From contig JAEZWW010000005.1 of NCBI GenBank assembly GCA_023442945.1, positions 62,001 through 126,000 of the forward strand: DNA of 64,000 nt. The letters run 5' to 3'. The notes beneath the pieces are model-generated. The model was not told the DNA's origin and did no database searches. It was given only the letters and a program-made list of their open reading frames with translations. Below, piece by piece: positions 8,779-15,885 of this stretch. Source of the DNA: Pseudomonadota bacterium. GTDB taxonomy: Bacteria > Pseudomonadota > Gammaproteobacteria > Burkholderiales > Burkholderiaceae_C. A program made the position numbers and the translations under genes. Each line of letters opens with the position of its first letter. The first letter of the stretch is position 1.

Positions 8779-9165
8779 TCAGGCGTGGAAGAGGGCGGGC
8801 GGCCCGCGCGCCGGCATGGGCGCCTGGGCGCGCCACACCGGCACGGTGAGCGCCACCTCGGTGCGGCTTGGGCCGACCGCGGGCAGTGGCGGGCGCTGCG
8901 GCGCCAGTGTGAAGCCCGGTGGCGTGGCCAGCGCGATGCACAGCAGGCAGTCTGGGTCGCTGTGATGGGACGGGGTGCCCGGGTGCTCGCTTGCATGGCC
9001 GAGGCCATGGCCACCCGGCGCTGACGTGCAAACGTCCACCGGCAGGAGCACCGGCAGCGCCGCGCGCGCCTGCACCCCGGCGGCCAGCGCCACCATCCAG
9101 GCCAGCGCCAACACCGTGAAGACCACGGTATGCAGATTTCTGCGTTGGCGAAGCCCTTGAAGCAT
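8779..9165 (-). CDS. DUF2946 family protein, likely copper-linked
   Basis: A 128-residue protein with an N-terminal membrane segment (about residues 10-30), a His-rich middle and the HSDPDCLLCIAL motif near residue 80; the His/Cys cluster is the hallmark of DUF2946. The family has no proven biochemical role but is often found beside copper TonB receptors, as here (110 bases upstream of one). The start at 9165 lies only about 6 bases from a GATAAT -10 element on the minus strand, suggesting a leaderless message. Longer reading from 9282 adds a segment with no family features. Confidence 0.75.
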   Translation of the reverse strand: MLQGLRQRRNLHTVVFTVLALAWMVALAAGVQARAALPVLLPVDVCTSAPGGHGLGHASEHPGTPSHHSDPDCLLCIALATPPGFTLAPQRPPLPAVGPSRTEVALTVPVWRAQAPMPARGPPALFHA

Positions 9166-9171
9166 GCCGGA

Positions 9172-9200
9172 ATTATCCACGCCCCCGCTTCCCGAAGCGG
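9172..9200 (-). promoter_or_regulatory. Promoter with palindromic operator candidate for the copper receptor operon
   Basis: On the minus strand a GATAAT -10 box (9177-9172) lies 6 bases before the DUF2946 start codon. Just upstream is a perfect inverted repeat with 7-bp arms, CCGCTTC and GAAGCGG around a central CC (9185-9200), placed where a regulator would cover the -10/-35 spacer. That this is a metal-responsive operator is inference. Confidence 0.5.
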
Positions 9201-9242
9201 TCAGAACGTGGGTGGGTATCGGCACGCACTGTCTCGGGTTGG

Positions 9243-9255
9243 ACTGCACTGCAGT
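9243..9255. promoter_or_regulatory. 13-bp palindrome ACTGCACTGCAGT upstream of the acyl-CoA ligase operon
   Basis: A perfect inverted repeat (ACTGCA, central C, TGCAGT) upstream of a weak -10 candidate TAGACT (9299-9304). Its 11-bp core CTGCACTGCAG recurs at 14597-14607 between the IclR regulator and the nitronate monooxygenase gene, so it may be a shared operator. Confidence 0.45.
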
Positions 9256-9332
9256 TTTTGGAGGTACCGCCGGGTGCCCCAAATCGGCCCACGCGACCTA
9301 GACTGTGACCGACCCTGTTCTACCCCGTTGGC

Positions 9333-10892
9333 ATGTCCCCACCCCCGTTTCGCCCCCAACGCCTCCACGATCTCATCGCGCCGTGGGCCGACCAACAGCC
9401 CGACCGCCTGGCCCTGCGCGACGACCACGTCCGTTACAGCTACGCCGAGCTGGAACAGGCCGCCGATGCCACCGCCGGGCAGTTGCGCTCTGCAGGCGTG
9501 CGCGCCGGCGACCGCGTGGTGATCGTTGGTGAAAACTGCGCCGCCACGCCGCTGATCGCGCTGGCCACCAGCCGGCTGGACGCCTGGGTCTGCATCGTCA
9601 ACGGGCGCCTGTCTGCGCGGGAAGTGGACAGCGTCATCGCGCACGCCACGCCGCGCCGCGTGCTCTACACCACGCGCGTTTCGCCCGAGGCACTTGGCCA
9701 TGCCGAGCGCCATGGCGCCGAAGCCATCGACTGGCCGCAACTCGGGCCGATGCACCTCGGGCCGCTGAACGCCGAGGCCGTGCCCGAGCCCACCCACACC
9801 GACGCGCGCGAGCAGGTCGCGGCGCTGATCTACACCAGCGGGACCTCGGGCGCGCCCAAGGGCGTGATGCTCACGCACGCCAACCTGATCTTCACCGCCG
9901 GCATCGCGGGCACCGTGCGCGGCATGCATCCGCAGGACCTGGTCTACGGCGTGCTGCCCATGGCGCACATCGTCGGTCTGGCGACCCAGGTGCTGGGCGC
10001 GCTGGCCAGCGGTGCCGGCGTGTGGCTGTCCCCCCGTTTCGCGCCCGAGCGGCTGGTGGCCGCACTGAGCGAGGGCGTGACCAGCTTCACCGGCGTGCCC
10101 GCCATGTACGCGCGCCTGCTGGACTGGCTGCGCGAGCAGGGCCGAACACTGGACGCGCCGCAGCTGCGCGCCATCGGCGTGGCGGGCTCACCGCTGACGC
10201 CCGGGCTGAAGACCGCGATCGAAACCGCCTTCGGCCACCCGGTGCTGAACGGCTACGGCCTGACCGAAACCGCGCCCACCATCGCCCAGGTGCGCGCCGA
10301 CGCGCCGCGCAGCGACTGCGCCGTGGGCCAGCCAGTGCCGGGCATCGCCGTGCGCGTGGTCGGGCCAGACGGTGCCGACCTGCCGAGCGGCGACACCGGC
10401 GAGCTGTGGGTGCGCGGCCCCAACGTCATGAAGGGCTACTACCGCAACGCCGCGCTCACGGCCGAGGTGCTGGGCGCGGACGGCTGGTTTCGCACCGGCG
10501 ATCTGGCGCGCCAGGGCGCCGACGGTGCGCTGTACATCGCCGGGCGCAGCAAGGAGCTGATCATCCGCTCCGGCTTCAACGTCTACCCGCTGGAGGTGGA
10601 GCAGGTCATCAACGCCTTTCCCGGCGTGGTGCAGTCGGCCGTGGTCGGCCGCACCGTCGGCCACAACGAGGAGGTCATCGCCTTCGTCGAAGTGCCCGAA
10701 GGCCGCGCGCTGGACGAAGCCGCGCTGCGCCAGCACCTGCGCGCCAACCTGTCGCCCTACAAACAGCCGGCCGAGATCCGCGTGCTGGCGCAGCTGCCCG
10801 CCGCGCCCACCGGCAAGCTGCTCAAAGCCGTCATGAAGCAGATGGCCGAACGGGCTGCATCGACCGAGCCCACGTCCGACACGCCGCACTGA
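9333..10892 (+). CDS. AMP-dependent acyl-CoA synthetase/ligase
   Basis: A 519-residue class I adenylate-forming enzyme. The P-loop YTSGTSGAPKGVMLTHANL starts at residue 167; GYGLTETAP, the WFRTGDLA hinge Asp region, and the C-terminal PTGKLLK with the catalytic Lys are present. It activates a carboxylic acid as acyl-adenylate and then forms the CoA thioester in the cytoplasm. The chain or ring specificity cannot be read off. The neighbours downstream (SDR, chromene-carboxylate-isomerase-like protein, Bug protein) suggest a small catabolic operon for an imported organic acid, with CoA activation as the first step. Confidence 0.93.
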   Translation: MSPPPFRPQRLHDLIAPWADQQPDRLALRDDHVRYSYAELEQAADATAGQLRSAGVRAGDRVVIVGENCAATPLIALATSRLDAWVCIVNGRLSAREVDSVIAHATPRRVLYTTRVSPEALGHAERHGAEAIDWPQLGPMHLGPLNAEAVPEPTHTDAREQVAALIYTSGTSGAPKGVMLTHANLIFTAGIAGTVRGMHPQDLVYGVLPMAHIVGLATQVLGALASGAGVWLSPRFAPERLVAALSEGVTSFTGVPAMYARLLDWLREQGRTLDAPQLRAIGVAGSPLTPGLKTAIETAFGHPVLNGYGLTETAPTIAQVRADAPRSDCAVGQPVPGIAVRVVGPDGADLPSGDTGELWVRGPNVMKGYYRNAALTAEVLGADGWFRTGDLARQGADGALYIAGRSKELIIRSGFNVYPLEVEQVINAFPGVVQSAVVGRTVGHNEEVIAFVEVPEGRALDEAALRQHLRANLSPYKQPAEIRVLAQLPAAPTGKLLKAVMKQMAERAASTEPTSDTPH

Positions 10893-10920
10893 ACACCCCT
10901 CACCCACCCACAGGAGTCCC

Positions 10921-11658
10921 ATGTCCGATGCCACCCCCAAAAAAGCCGCGCTGATCATTGGTGCCGGCGACGCCACCGGCGGCGCCATCGCCCGCCGCTT
11001 TGCCCGCGAGGGCTACATCACCTGCGTCACGCGCCGCAGCGCCGACAAGCTGGCGCCGCTGGTCGAGCAGATCCAGGCCGAAGGCGGCGTCGCGCACGGT
11101 TTTGGCAGCGACGCACGCAAGGAAGAAGAGATGGTCGAGTTGGTGGCGAAGATCGAGCGCGACATCGCCCCGATCGAAGTCGCCGTCTTCAACATCGGCG
11201 CCAACGTGCGCTTTCCGATCACCGAGACCACGGCCCGCGTGTACTACAAGGTGTGGGAAATGGCCTGCTTTGGCGGCTTCTTGATGGGGCGCGAGGTCGC
11301 CAAGGCCATGCTGCCGCGTGGGCGCGGCACGATCATCTTCACCGGCGCCACCGCCAGCCTGCGCGGGCGCGAGGGCTTTGCCGCCTTCGCCGGCGCCAAG
11401 CACGCGTTGCGCGCGCTGGCGCAAAGCATGGCGCGCGAGCTGTGGCCCAAGGGCATCCACGTCGCGCACCCGGTGATCGACGGCGCCATCGACACCGAGT
11501 TCATCCGCACCCAGTTCCCCGAGCGCTACGCGCTGAAAGAGCAGCAGGGCATCGTCAACCCCGAGCACATCGCCGACCTGTACTGGCAGATTCACCAGCA
11601 GCCGCGCGACGCCTGGATCCACGAGACCGAACTGCGCCCCTGGCTGGAGACTTGGTGA
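10921..11658 (+). CDS. SDR family oxidoreductase lacking the usual catalytic Tyr
   Basis: A 245-residue short-chain dehydrogenase/reductase. A cofactor motif GAGDATGGAIARRFA lies near residue 16, and the active-site Ser is in FTGATAS. In the YxxxK position it has F-A-G-A-K (GFAAFAGAKHALRALAQSMARE), so the canonical Tyr is replaced by Phe. I recall a subgroup of SDRs with the same FAAFAxAK pattern, so this is probably family-typical rather than a mutation, but the reaction is then uncertain. It has a CAGGAG Shine-Dalgarno and lies 28 bases downstream of the ligase gene. Confidence 0.88.
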   Translation: MSDATPKKAALIIGAGDATGGAIARRFAREGYITCVTRRSADKLAPLVEQIQAEGGVAHGFGSDARKEEEMVELVAKIERDIAPIEVAVFNIGANVRFPITETTARVYYKVWEMACFGGFLMGREVAKAMLPRGRGTIIFTGATASLRGREGFAAFAGAKHALRALAQSMARELWPKGIHVAHPVIDGAIDTEFIRTQFPERYALKEQQGIVNPEHIADLYWQIHQQPRDAWIHETELRPWLETW

Positions 11659-11722
11659 TTTATCGGGCCTCTGCCCTACAGCCACCTGCGCGACCAGCTA
11701 TCATTTTTATACTATTTTTATC
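11659..11722 (+). repeat. Dispersed repeat, copy 3
   Basis: Copy of the dispersed repeat with GCGCGACCAGCTATC at its 3' end, filling the gap between the SDR gene and the isomerase-like gene and starting right after the SDR stop codon. The AT-rich tail continues to 11722. Confidence 0.82.
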
Positions 11723-11755
11723 CCAACCGCCCGACCAACCCGAGGAGATCCGCCC

Positions 11756-12376
11756 ATGAGCCAGCCCGTCACCGCGCAATTCCTGTTCGACTTCGGCAGC
11801 CCCAACGCTTACCTGGCGCACCAAGTGATCCCCGGCATCGAAGCGCGCACCGGCGTGCGCTTTGACTACGTGCCCGTGCTGCTGGGCGGCTTGTTCAAGC
11901 TGGCCAACAACCGCTCGCCCATGGAGGCGTACGCCGACATTCCGCTCAAGCGCGCCTACGACATGCTGGAGATGCGCCGCTTCATCCAGCGCCACCAGCT
12001 GACGCAGTTTCAGATGAACCCGCACTTTCCCGTCAACACCCTGGGCATCATGCGCGGCGCGGTCGCCGCCCAGCGCGCGGGCGTGCTGGCGCCGTACGTT
12101 GACGCGGTCTTCGGCGCCATGTGGGAGCGCGGCGCCAACATGGCCGACGTGGCCGTGATCACGGCGGAGCTGAACGGCGCCGGCCTGGACGGCGCAGCCC
12201 TCGTCGCCGCCACGCAGGACGCGGCCGTCAAGGACCAGCTGATGGCCAACACCCAGGCCGCGCACGGCCGCGGCGCGTTCGGCTCGCCGATCTTCTTCGT
12301 CGGCGAAGAGATGTACTTCGGCAAGGACCGGCTGGGCGAGGTGGAAGAAGAAATCGTGCGCGCCCAAGCCGCCTGA
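11756..12376 (+). CDS. 2-hydroxychromene-2-carboxylate isomerase/GST-kappa-like protein
   Basis: A 206-residue DsbA-fold protein of the HCCA isomerase/kappa GST group. The N-terminal FDFGSPNAYLAHQVIPGIE has the Ser used to bind glutathione, and LLGGLFKLANNRSPME is typical. NahD, the best-known member, performs glutathione-dependent cis-trans isomerisation in naphthalene breakdown. Here no other naphthalene genes are nearby, so aromatic degradation is only a possibility. A GAGGAG Shine-Dalgarno precedes the start. Confidence 0.88.
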   Translation: MSQPVTAQFLFDFGSPNAYLAHQVIPGIEARTGVRFDYVPVLLGGLFKLANNRSPMEAYADIPLKRAYDMLEMRRFIQRHQLTQFQMNPHFPVNTLGIMRGAVAAQRAGVLAPYVDAVFGAMWERGANMADVAVITAELNGAGLDGAALVAATQDAAVKDQLMANTQAAHGRGAFGSPIFFVGEEMYFGKDRLGEVEEEIVRAQAA

Positions 12377-12428
12377 CGCCCATCCCGCCAACACCACGGC
12401 ACCACAACAACAGGAGACACACAACCCG

Positions 12429-13403
12429 ATGAGCACCACACGCCGCACCGCCTTGACCCGCCTGGCCGCCCTGGGCCTGGGCGCCACGCCCCTGCTGGCC
12501 GCCGCGCAGGGCGACGCCTGGCCCACCCGCCCGATCAAGCTGATGGTCGGCTTTCCGCCCGGCGGCTCCACCGACGGGCCGGTGCGCGTGCTGGCCGAAT
12601 CGGTGGGCCGCATCCTGAAGCAGCCCATCGTCATTGAAAACAAGACCGGCGCCGGCGGCACCATGCCGGCCGTGGCGCTGCAGGCGGCGGCGCCGGACGG
12701 CTACACCCTGGGCATCTCGTCGATGGGCATGTACCGCTTGCCCTACACCACCGACAACCGCTGGAGCCCGGACGCCGACATCACCCACATCATCGGGCTG
12801 ACCGGCTACGCCTTCGGCATCGCCGTGCCGGCCGATTCGCCTTACAAGAGCTGGGCCGACTACGTCGCCGCCGCCAAGGCGCAGCCGGGCAAAGTGACCT
12901 ACGCTTCGCCCGGTGTGGCGACGACCAACCACCTGACGGTGGAGCGCATTTCGCGCGCCGCCGGGATCCAGCTGAACCACATCCCGTACAAGGGCACGGC
13001 CGAATCGATGCAGGCGCTGCTGGCGCACCAGGTCGATTCGGCGGCCGAAACATCCGGCTGGGCGCCGTACGTCAAGGAAGGGCGCATGCGCCTGCTGGTG
13101 GTGTGGGCGCCCAAGCGCATGGCCGGCTTCCCGGACGTGCCCACGTTGCGCGAGGTCGGTATCCCGATCGCCGAGACCTCGCCCTGGGGCCTGATCGGGC
13201 CCAAGGGCATGCCGCCCGCCGTGGTCAAGCGCTTGCACGACGCCTTCAAGCTGGGGATGGAGGAAGCGCCCTTCAAGCAGGCGCTGGCGCGCTACGAGAT
13301 GGAGCCGCAGTACATGGGCACCGCCGACTTCCAGGCCTTTGCCGGCAAGACGATGAAGCAACAGAAAGAGATCCTGGACACGCTGGGCTTGAGCAAGCGC
13401 TGA
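12429..13403 (+). CDS. Bug family solute-binding protein
   Basis: A 324-residue periplasmic binding protein of the Bug (TctC-like) family. The N-terminal signal has an Arg pair and a hydrophobic stretch ending about residue 26 (TPLLAAAQG), then the mature start WPTRPIKLMVGFPPGGSTD with the typical ligand-loop pattern. Such proteins capture organic acids, and large sets are characteristic of Burkholderiales; many lack a dedicated transporter nearby, as here. It ends the ligase-SDR-isomerase operon and presumably binds its substrate. Confidence 0.93.
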   Translation: MSTTRRTALTRLAALGLGATPLLAAAQGDAWPTRPIKLMVGFPPGGSTDGPVRVLAESVGRILKQPIVIENKTGAGGTMPAVALQAAAPDGYTLGISSMGMYRLPYTTDNRWSPDADITHIIGLTGYAFGIAVPADSPYKSWADYVAAAKAQPGKVTYASPGVATTNHLTVERISRAAGIQLNHIPYKGTAESMQALLAHQVDSAAETSGWAPYVKEGRMRLLVVWAPKRMAGFPDVPTLREVGIPIAETSPWGLIGPKGMPPAVVKRLHDAFKLGMEEAPFKQALARYEMEPQYMGTADFQAFAGKTMKQQKEILDTLGLSKR

Positions 13404-13536
13404 GCCGGGCGGTGGGGCAGGGCGCCCAGGCGGATGGTGGCGACCGCCGGTGCATTCGGCGCGCCCAGCGCTTGCGCCAAGCCTGGAGCGGCCGTTGTGC
13501 AGCGCGCACCTGGGCAACGGGTCGTCTGCAAAACTC

Positions 13537-13595
13537 TGTTTTTGATAGCTGCCCGCGCAGATGGTTCTAGGGCTACAGGCCATTTTTACGTGAAA
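13537..13595 (-). repeat. Dispersed repeat, copy 4
   Basis: Inverted copy, read on the plus strand as TTTTTGATAGCTGCCCGCG followed by CAGATGGTTCTAGGGCTAC. It lies between the convergent ends of the Bug gene and the iclR gene. Confidence 0.85.
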
Positions 13596-13656
13596 CCGAG
13601 CATTGACCCGCCCTTAAAGGCCCTGCCACCGGTCTGACGCGCGGCGGGCCGCGCCC

Positions 13657-14496
13657 TCAGGCCGTTCGGCCGTAATCCGACGCGATATCGCGCAGCGTGG
13701 CCAGCAAAGCGGGCCGCACTTCGTGCAGGAACTGGTCGGCGCTCACGGTGTCGGTGGCCGCGGCCGCGTTGACCACCATCAGCGGCAGGTCCGCCGACAG
13801 GCGCAGCGGCGCGGCGATGCCGTTGATTTCGGGCCGCCAGTCGCCAAACGAGGTCACGCACCCCCATTGCGCCAGGTCGTCCTGCGCCTGGCGGATGGCC
13901 AGTTGCTGCGCTGGCCAGCCGGTGGGGTTCAGCGCCCGCAGGCGCTCTTCCAGCATCTGGCGCACTTCCTCCGGCGCGGCCGCCAGGTAGCCGCGGCCGA
14001 CGGCGGTGGTCGGCAGCGGCATGCGCGAGCCCAGGTTGAGCCGCATGGTGATCAGCGTGCTTTCGCTGCGGCAGCACTCGATGTAGAGCATGGACAGCTG
14101 ATCGCGGATCGCCATGGCCACCAGCGTGCCGGTGCGGTCGGCCAGCGCCTGCAGGCGCGGGTGGCTGGCCTCCTTCACGTCCAGGCGCGACTGCGTGGTG
14201 CCGCCCAGGCCCAACGTGGCCAGACCCAGGCGGTAACGCCCGGTTTCGCCCACATGGTGCAGGTAGCCCAGTTGCGTCAGCGTGTAGGTCAGGCGCGTGA
14301 TGGTGGACTTGGGCAGGGCGCAGCGCTCGGCCAATTCCTGGTTGGACAAACGCTCCTCGCCCGACGCGAAGGCGCGCAGCACGTCCAGCCCGCGCGCCAG
14401 GGCGGTGACGAAGTGGCGGTCGGCCTTCATGCGGCGCACCGGCGCCGGGGCGGGCGCTGCGACGGCGGCGGGCGGGGGAGCTTCGGGTTCTGCCAT
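13657..14496 (-). CDS. IclR family transcriptional regulator
   Basis: A 279-residue IclR regulator. The N-terminal winged helix (ALARGLDVLRAFASGEERLSNQELAERCALPKSTITRLTYTL) begins near residue 31 after an Ala/Pro-rich tail, and the C-terminal effector domain follows. A later start at the internal Met before KADRHF is possible and would drop the tail. The gene is divergent from a nitronate monooxygenase gene across 210 bases that hold a palindrome also found before the acyl-CoA ligase operon, so it may control both. Confidence 0.92.
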   Translation of the reverse strand: MAEPEAPPPAAVAAPAPAPVRRMKADRHFVTALARGLDVLRAFASGEERLSNQELAERCALPKSTITRLTYTLTQLGYLHHVGETGRYRLGLATLGLGGTTQSRLDVKEASHPRLQALADRTGTLVAMAIRDQLSMLYIECCRSESTLITMRLNLGSRMPLPTTAVGRGYLAAAPEEVRQMLEERLRALNPTGWPAQQLAIRQAQDDLAQWGCVTSFGDWRPEINGIAAPLRLSADLPLMVVNAAAATDTVSADQFLHEVRPALLATLRDIASDYGRTA

Positions 14497-14596
14497 GCGG
14501 TTGGGGCTGAAGGCGAGGAGGGGAAATTGGCGGATCGGCGGGCAACGCGTTTCGGCACATTCTGACGCGCTGGCAGATCGGATGGGGTGTGCTGTT

Positions 14597-14607
14597 CTGC
14601 ACTGCAG
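14597..14607. promoter_or_regulatory. Palindrome CTGCACTGCAG in the iclR-nitronate monooxygenase intergenic region
   Basis: An 11-bp perfect palindrome located about midway between the divergent starts; a related half, GTGCAGT, follows about 40 bases on. The same 11-mer lies within 9243-9255. The pair suggests a binding site of the neighbouring IclR regulator, which is inference. Confidence 0.45.
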
Positions 14608-14706
14608 TCGCGTGTGTGACCGCCGCATGCCCCAAGTCGAAGTGCAGTCCGCACAATAGGGCAAGGCCGCCGCGCGCGGATTCACCCACCACAGGAGATT
14701 TGCTTC

Positions 14707-15681
14707 ATGCGCACCCGCATCACCGACATGCTCGGCATCCGCTACCCCATCGTGCAAGGCGGCATGCACTTCGTCGGCCTGGCCGAGCTGGCCTCGGCCG
14801 TGTCCAACGCCGGCGGCTTGGGCATCCTGACGGCGCTGACGCAGCCGTCGCCCGCCGCCCTGGCCGACGAGATCGCCCGCTGCCGCGGCATGACGGACCA
14901 GCCCTTCGGCGTCAACCTGACCTTTCTGCCCGCGCGCACCCCGCCGGACTACCCGGGCTACGTGCGCAGCATCATCGACGGCGGCATCAAGGTCGTGGAA
15001 ACCGCGGGCAACAACCCGCAGCAGTGGCTGCCCATGCTGAAAGAAGCGGGCATCAAGGTGATCCACAAATGCACGTCGGTGCGCCACGCGCTGAAGGCCG
15101 AGGCCATCGGCTGCGACGCCGTCAGCGTAGACGGCTTTGAATGCGGCGGCCACCCGGGCGAAGACGACGTGCCCAACTTCATCCTGCTGCCGCGCGCGGC
15201 CGAACAGCTGAAGATCCCCTTCATCGCCTCGGGCGGCATGGCGGACGGCCGCTCGCTGGTGGCGGCCATGGCGCTGGGCGCTGAAGGCATGAACATGGGC
15301 ACGCGCTTCATCGCCACGAAAGAAGCGCCGGTGCACGAGAACGTCAAGCAAGCCATCCTCAAAGCCACCGAGCTGGACACCCGCCTGGTGATGCGCCCGC
15401 TGCGCAACACCGAGCGCGTGCTGAACAACGCCGGCGTGGAACGCCTGCTGGCCAAGGAAAAGGCGCTGGGCGACAAGATCAGCTTCGCCGACATCATTGA
15501 TGAGGTCGGCGGCGTCTACCCCAAGGTCATGCGCGATGGCGACCTGGACGCAGGCGCCTGGTCCTGCGGCATGGTGGCCGGCCTGATCCACGACATCCCC
15601 ACGGTGCAGGAGCTGATCGAACGCACCATGGCCGAAGCGCGCCAGCTGGTCACGCAGCGGCTGGCCGGCATGGTGGTCTGA
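14707..15681 (+). CDS. Nitronate monooxygenase family FMN protein
   Basis: A 324-residue TIM-barrel FMN enzyme of the nitronate monooxygenase/2-nitropropane dioxygenase group. Features seen: the N-terminal ITDMLGIRYPIVQGGM, the GGLGILTAL loop, the phosphate-binding IASGGMADGRSLVAAMALGAEGMNMGTRF, and a C-terminal helix. It probably oxidises alkyl nitronates or a similar acidic C-H compound. The start has a CAGGAG Shine-Dalgarno. It is transcribed divergently from the IclR gene, and the next gene is convergent. Confidence 0.9.
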   Translation: MRTRITDMLGIRYPIVQGGMHFVGLAELASAVSNAGGLGILTALTQPSPAALADEIARCRGMTDQPFGVNLTFLPARTPPDYPGYVRSIIDGGIKVVETAGNNPQQWLPMLKEAGIKVIHKCTSVRHALKAEAIGCDAVSVDGFECGGHPGEDDVPNFILLPRAAEQLKIPFIASGGMADGRSLVAAMALGAEGMNMGTRFIATKEAPVHENVKQAILKATELDTRLVMRPLRNTERVLNNAGVERLLAKEKALGDKISFADIIDEVGGVYPKVMRDGDLDAGAWSCGMVAGLIHDIPTVQELIERTMAEARQLVTQRLAGMVV

Positions 15682-15732
15682 GCCCGGGCGCCGCGTGCGC
15701 CCGCCACGCGGGCTGTGCGCAGAGTTTGGGCA

Positions 15733-15791
15733 TAAAAAAAGCTGCCAGCGATAGAGGGATCTGCGCGGGCAGCTATGCTAACAATAGCAAA
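15733..15791 (+). repeat. Dispersed repeat, copy 5
   Basis: Copy with GGGATCTGCGCGGGCAGCTAT at 15754-15774, showing the AGCTGC...GCAGCT inverted ends clearly (AAAGCTGCC at 15737 and GGCAGCTAT at 15766). It lies between the convergent nitronate monooxygenase and AAA+/M41 genes. Confidence 0.82.
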
Positions 15792-15885
15792 TGACGGGAG
15801 TGGGGCCAACTTCCCACTGCGGTCCCAACAGGCTGAGCGGCGCGCGGCGGGCGCGCCGCCCAACCCACCACGCGCCGCCCGCGCT

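Noticed and set aside
6801..8849. A 682-codon plus-strand frame opposite the TonB receptor
   Set aside because: Antisense shadow of a long GC-rich gene with no recognisable domain.
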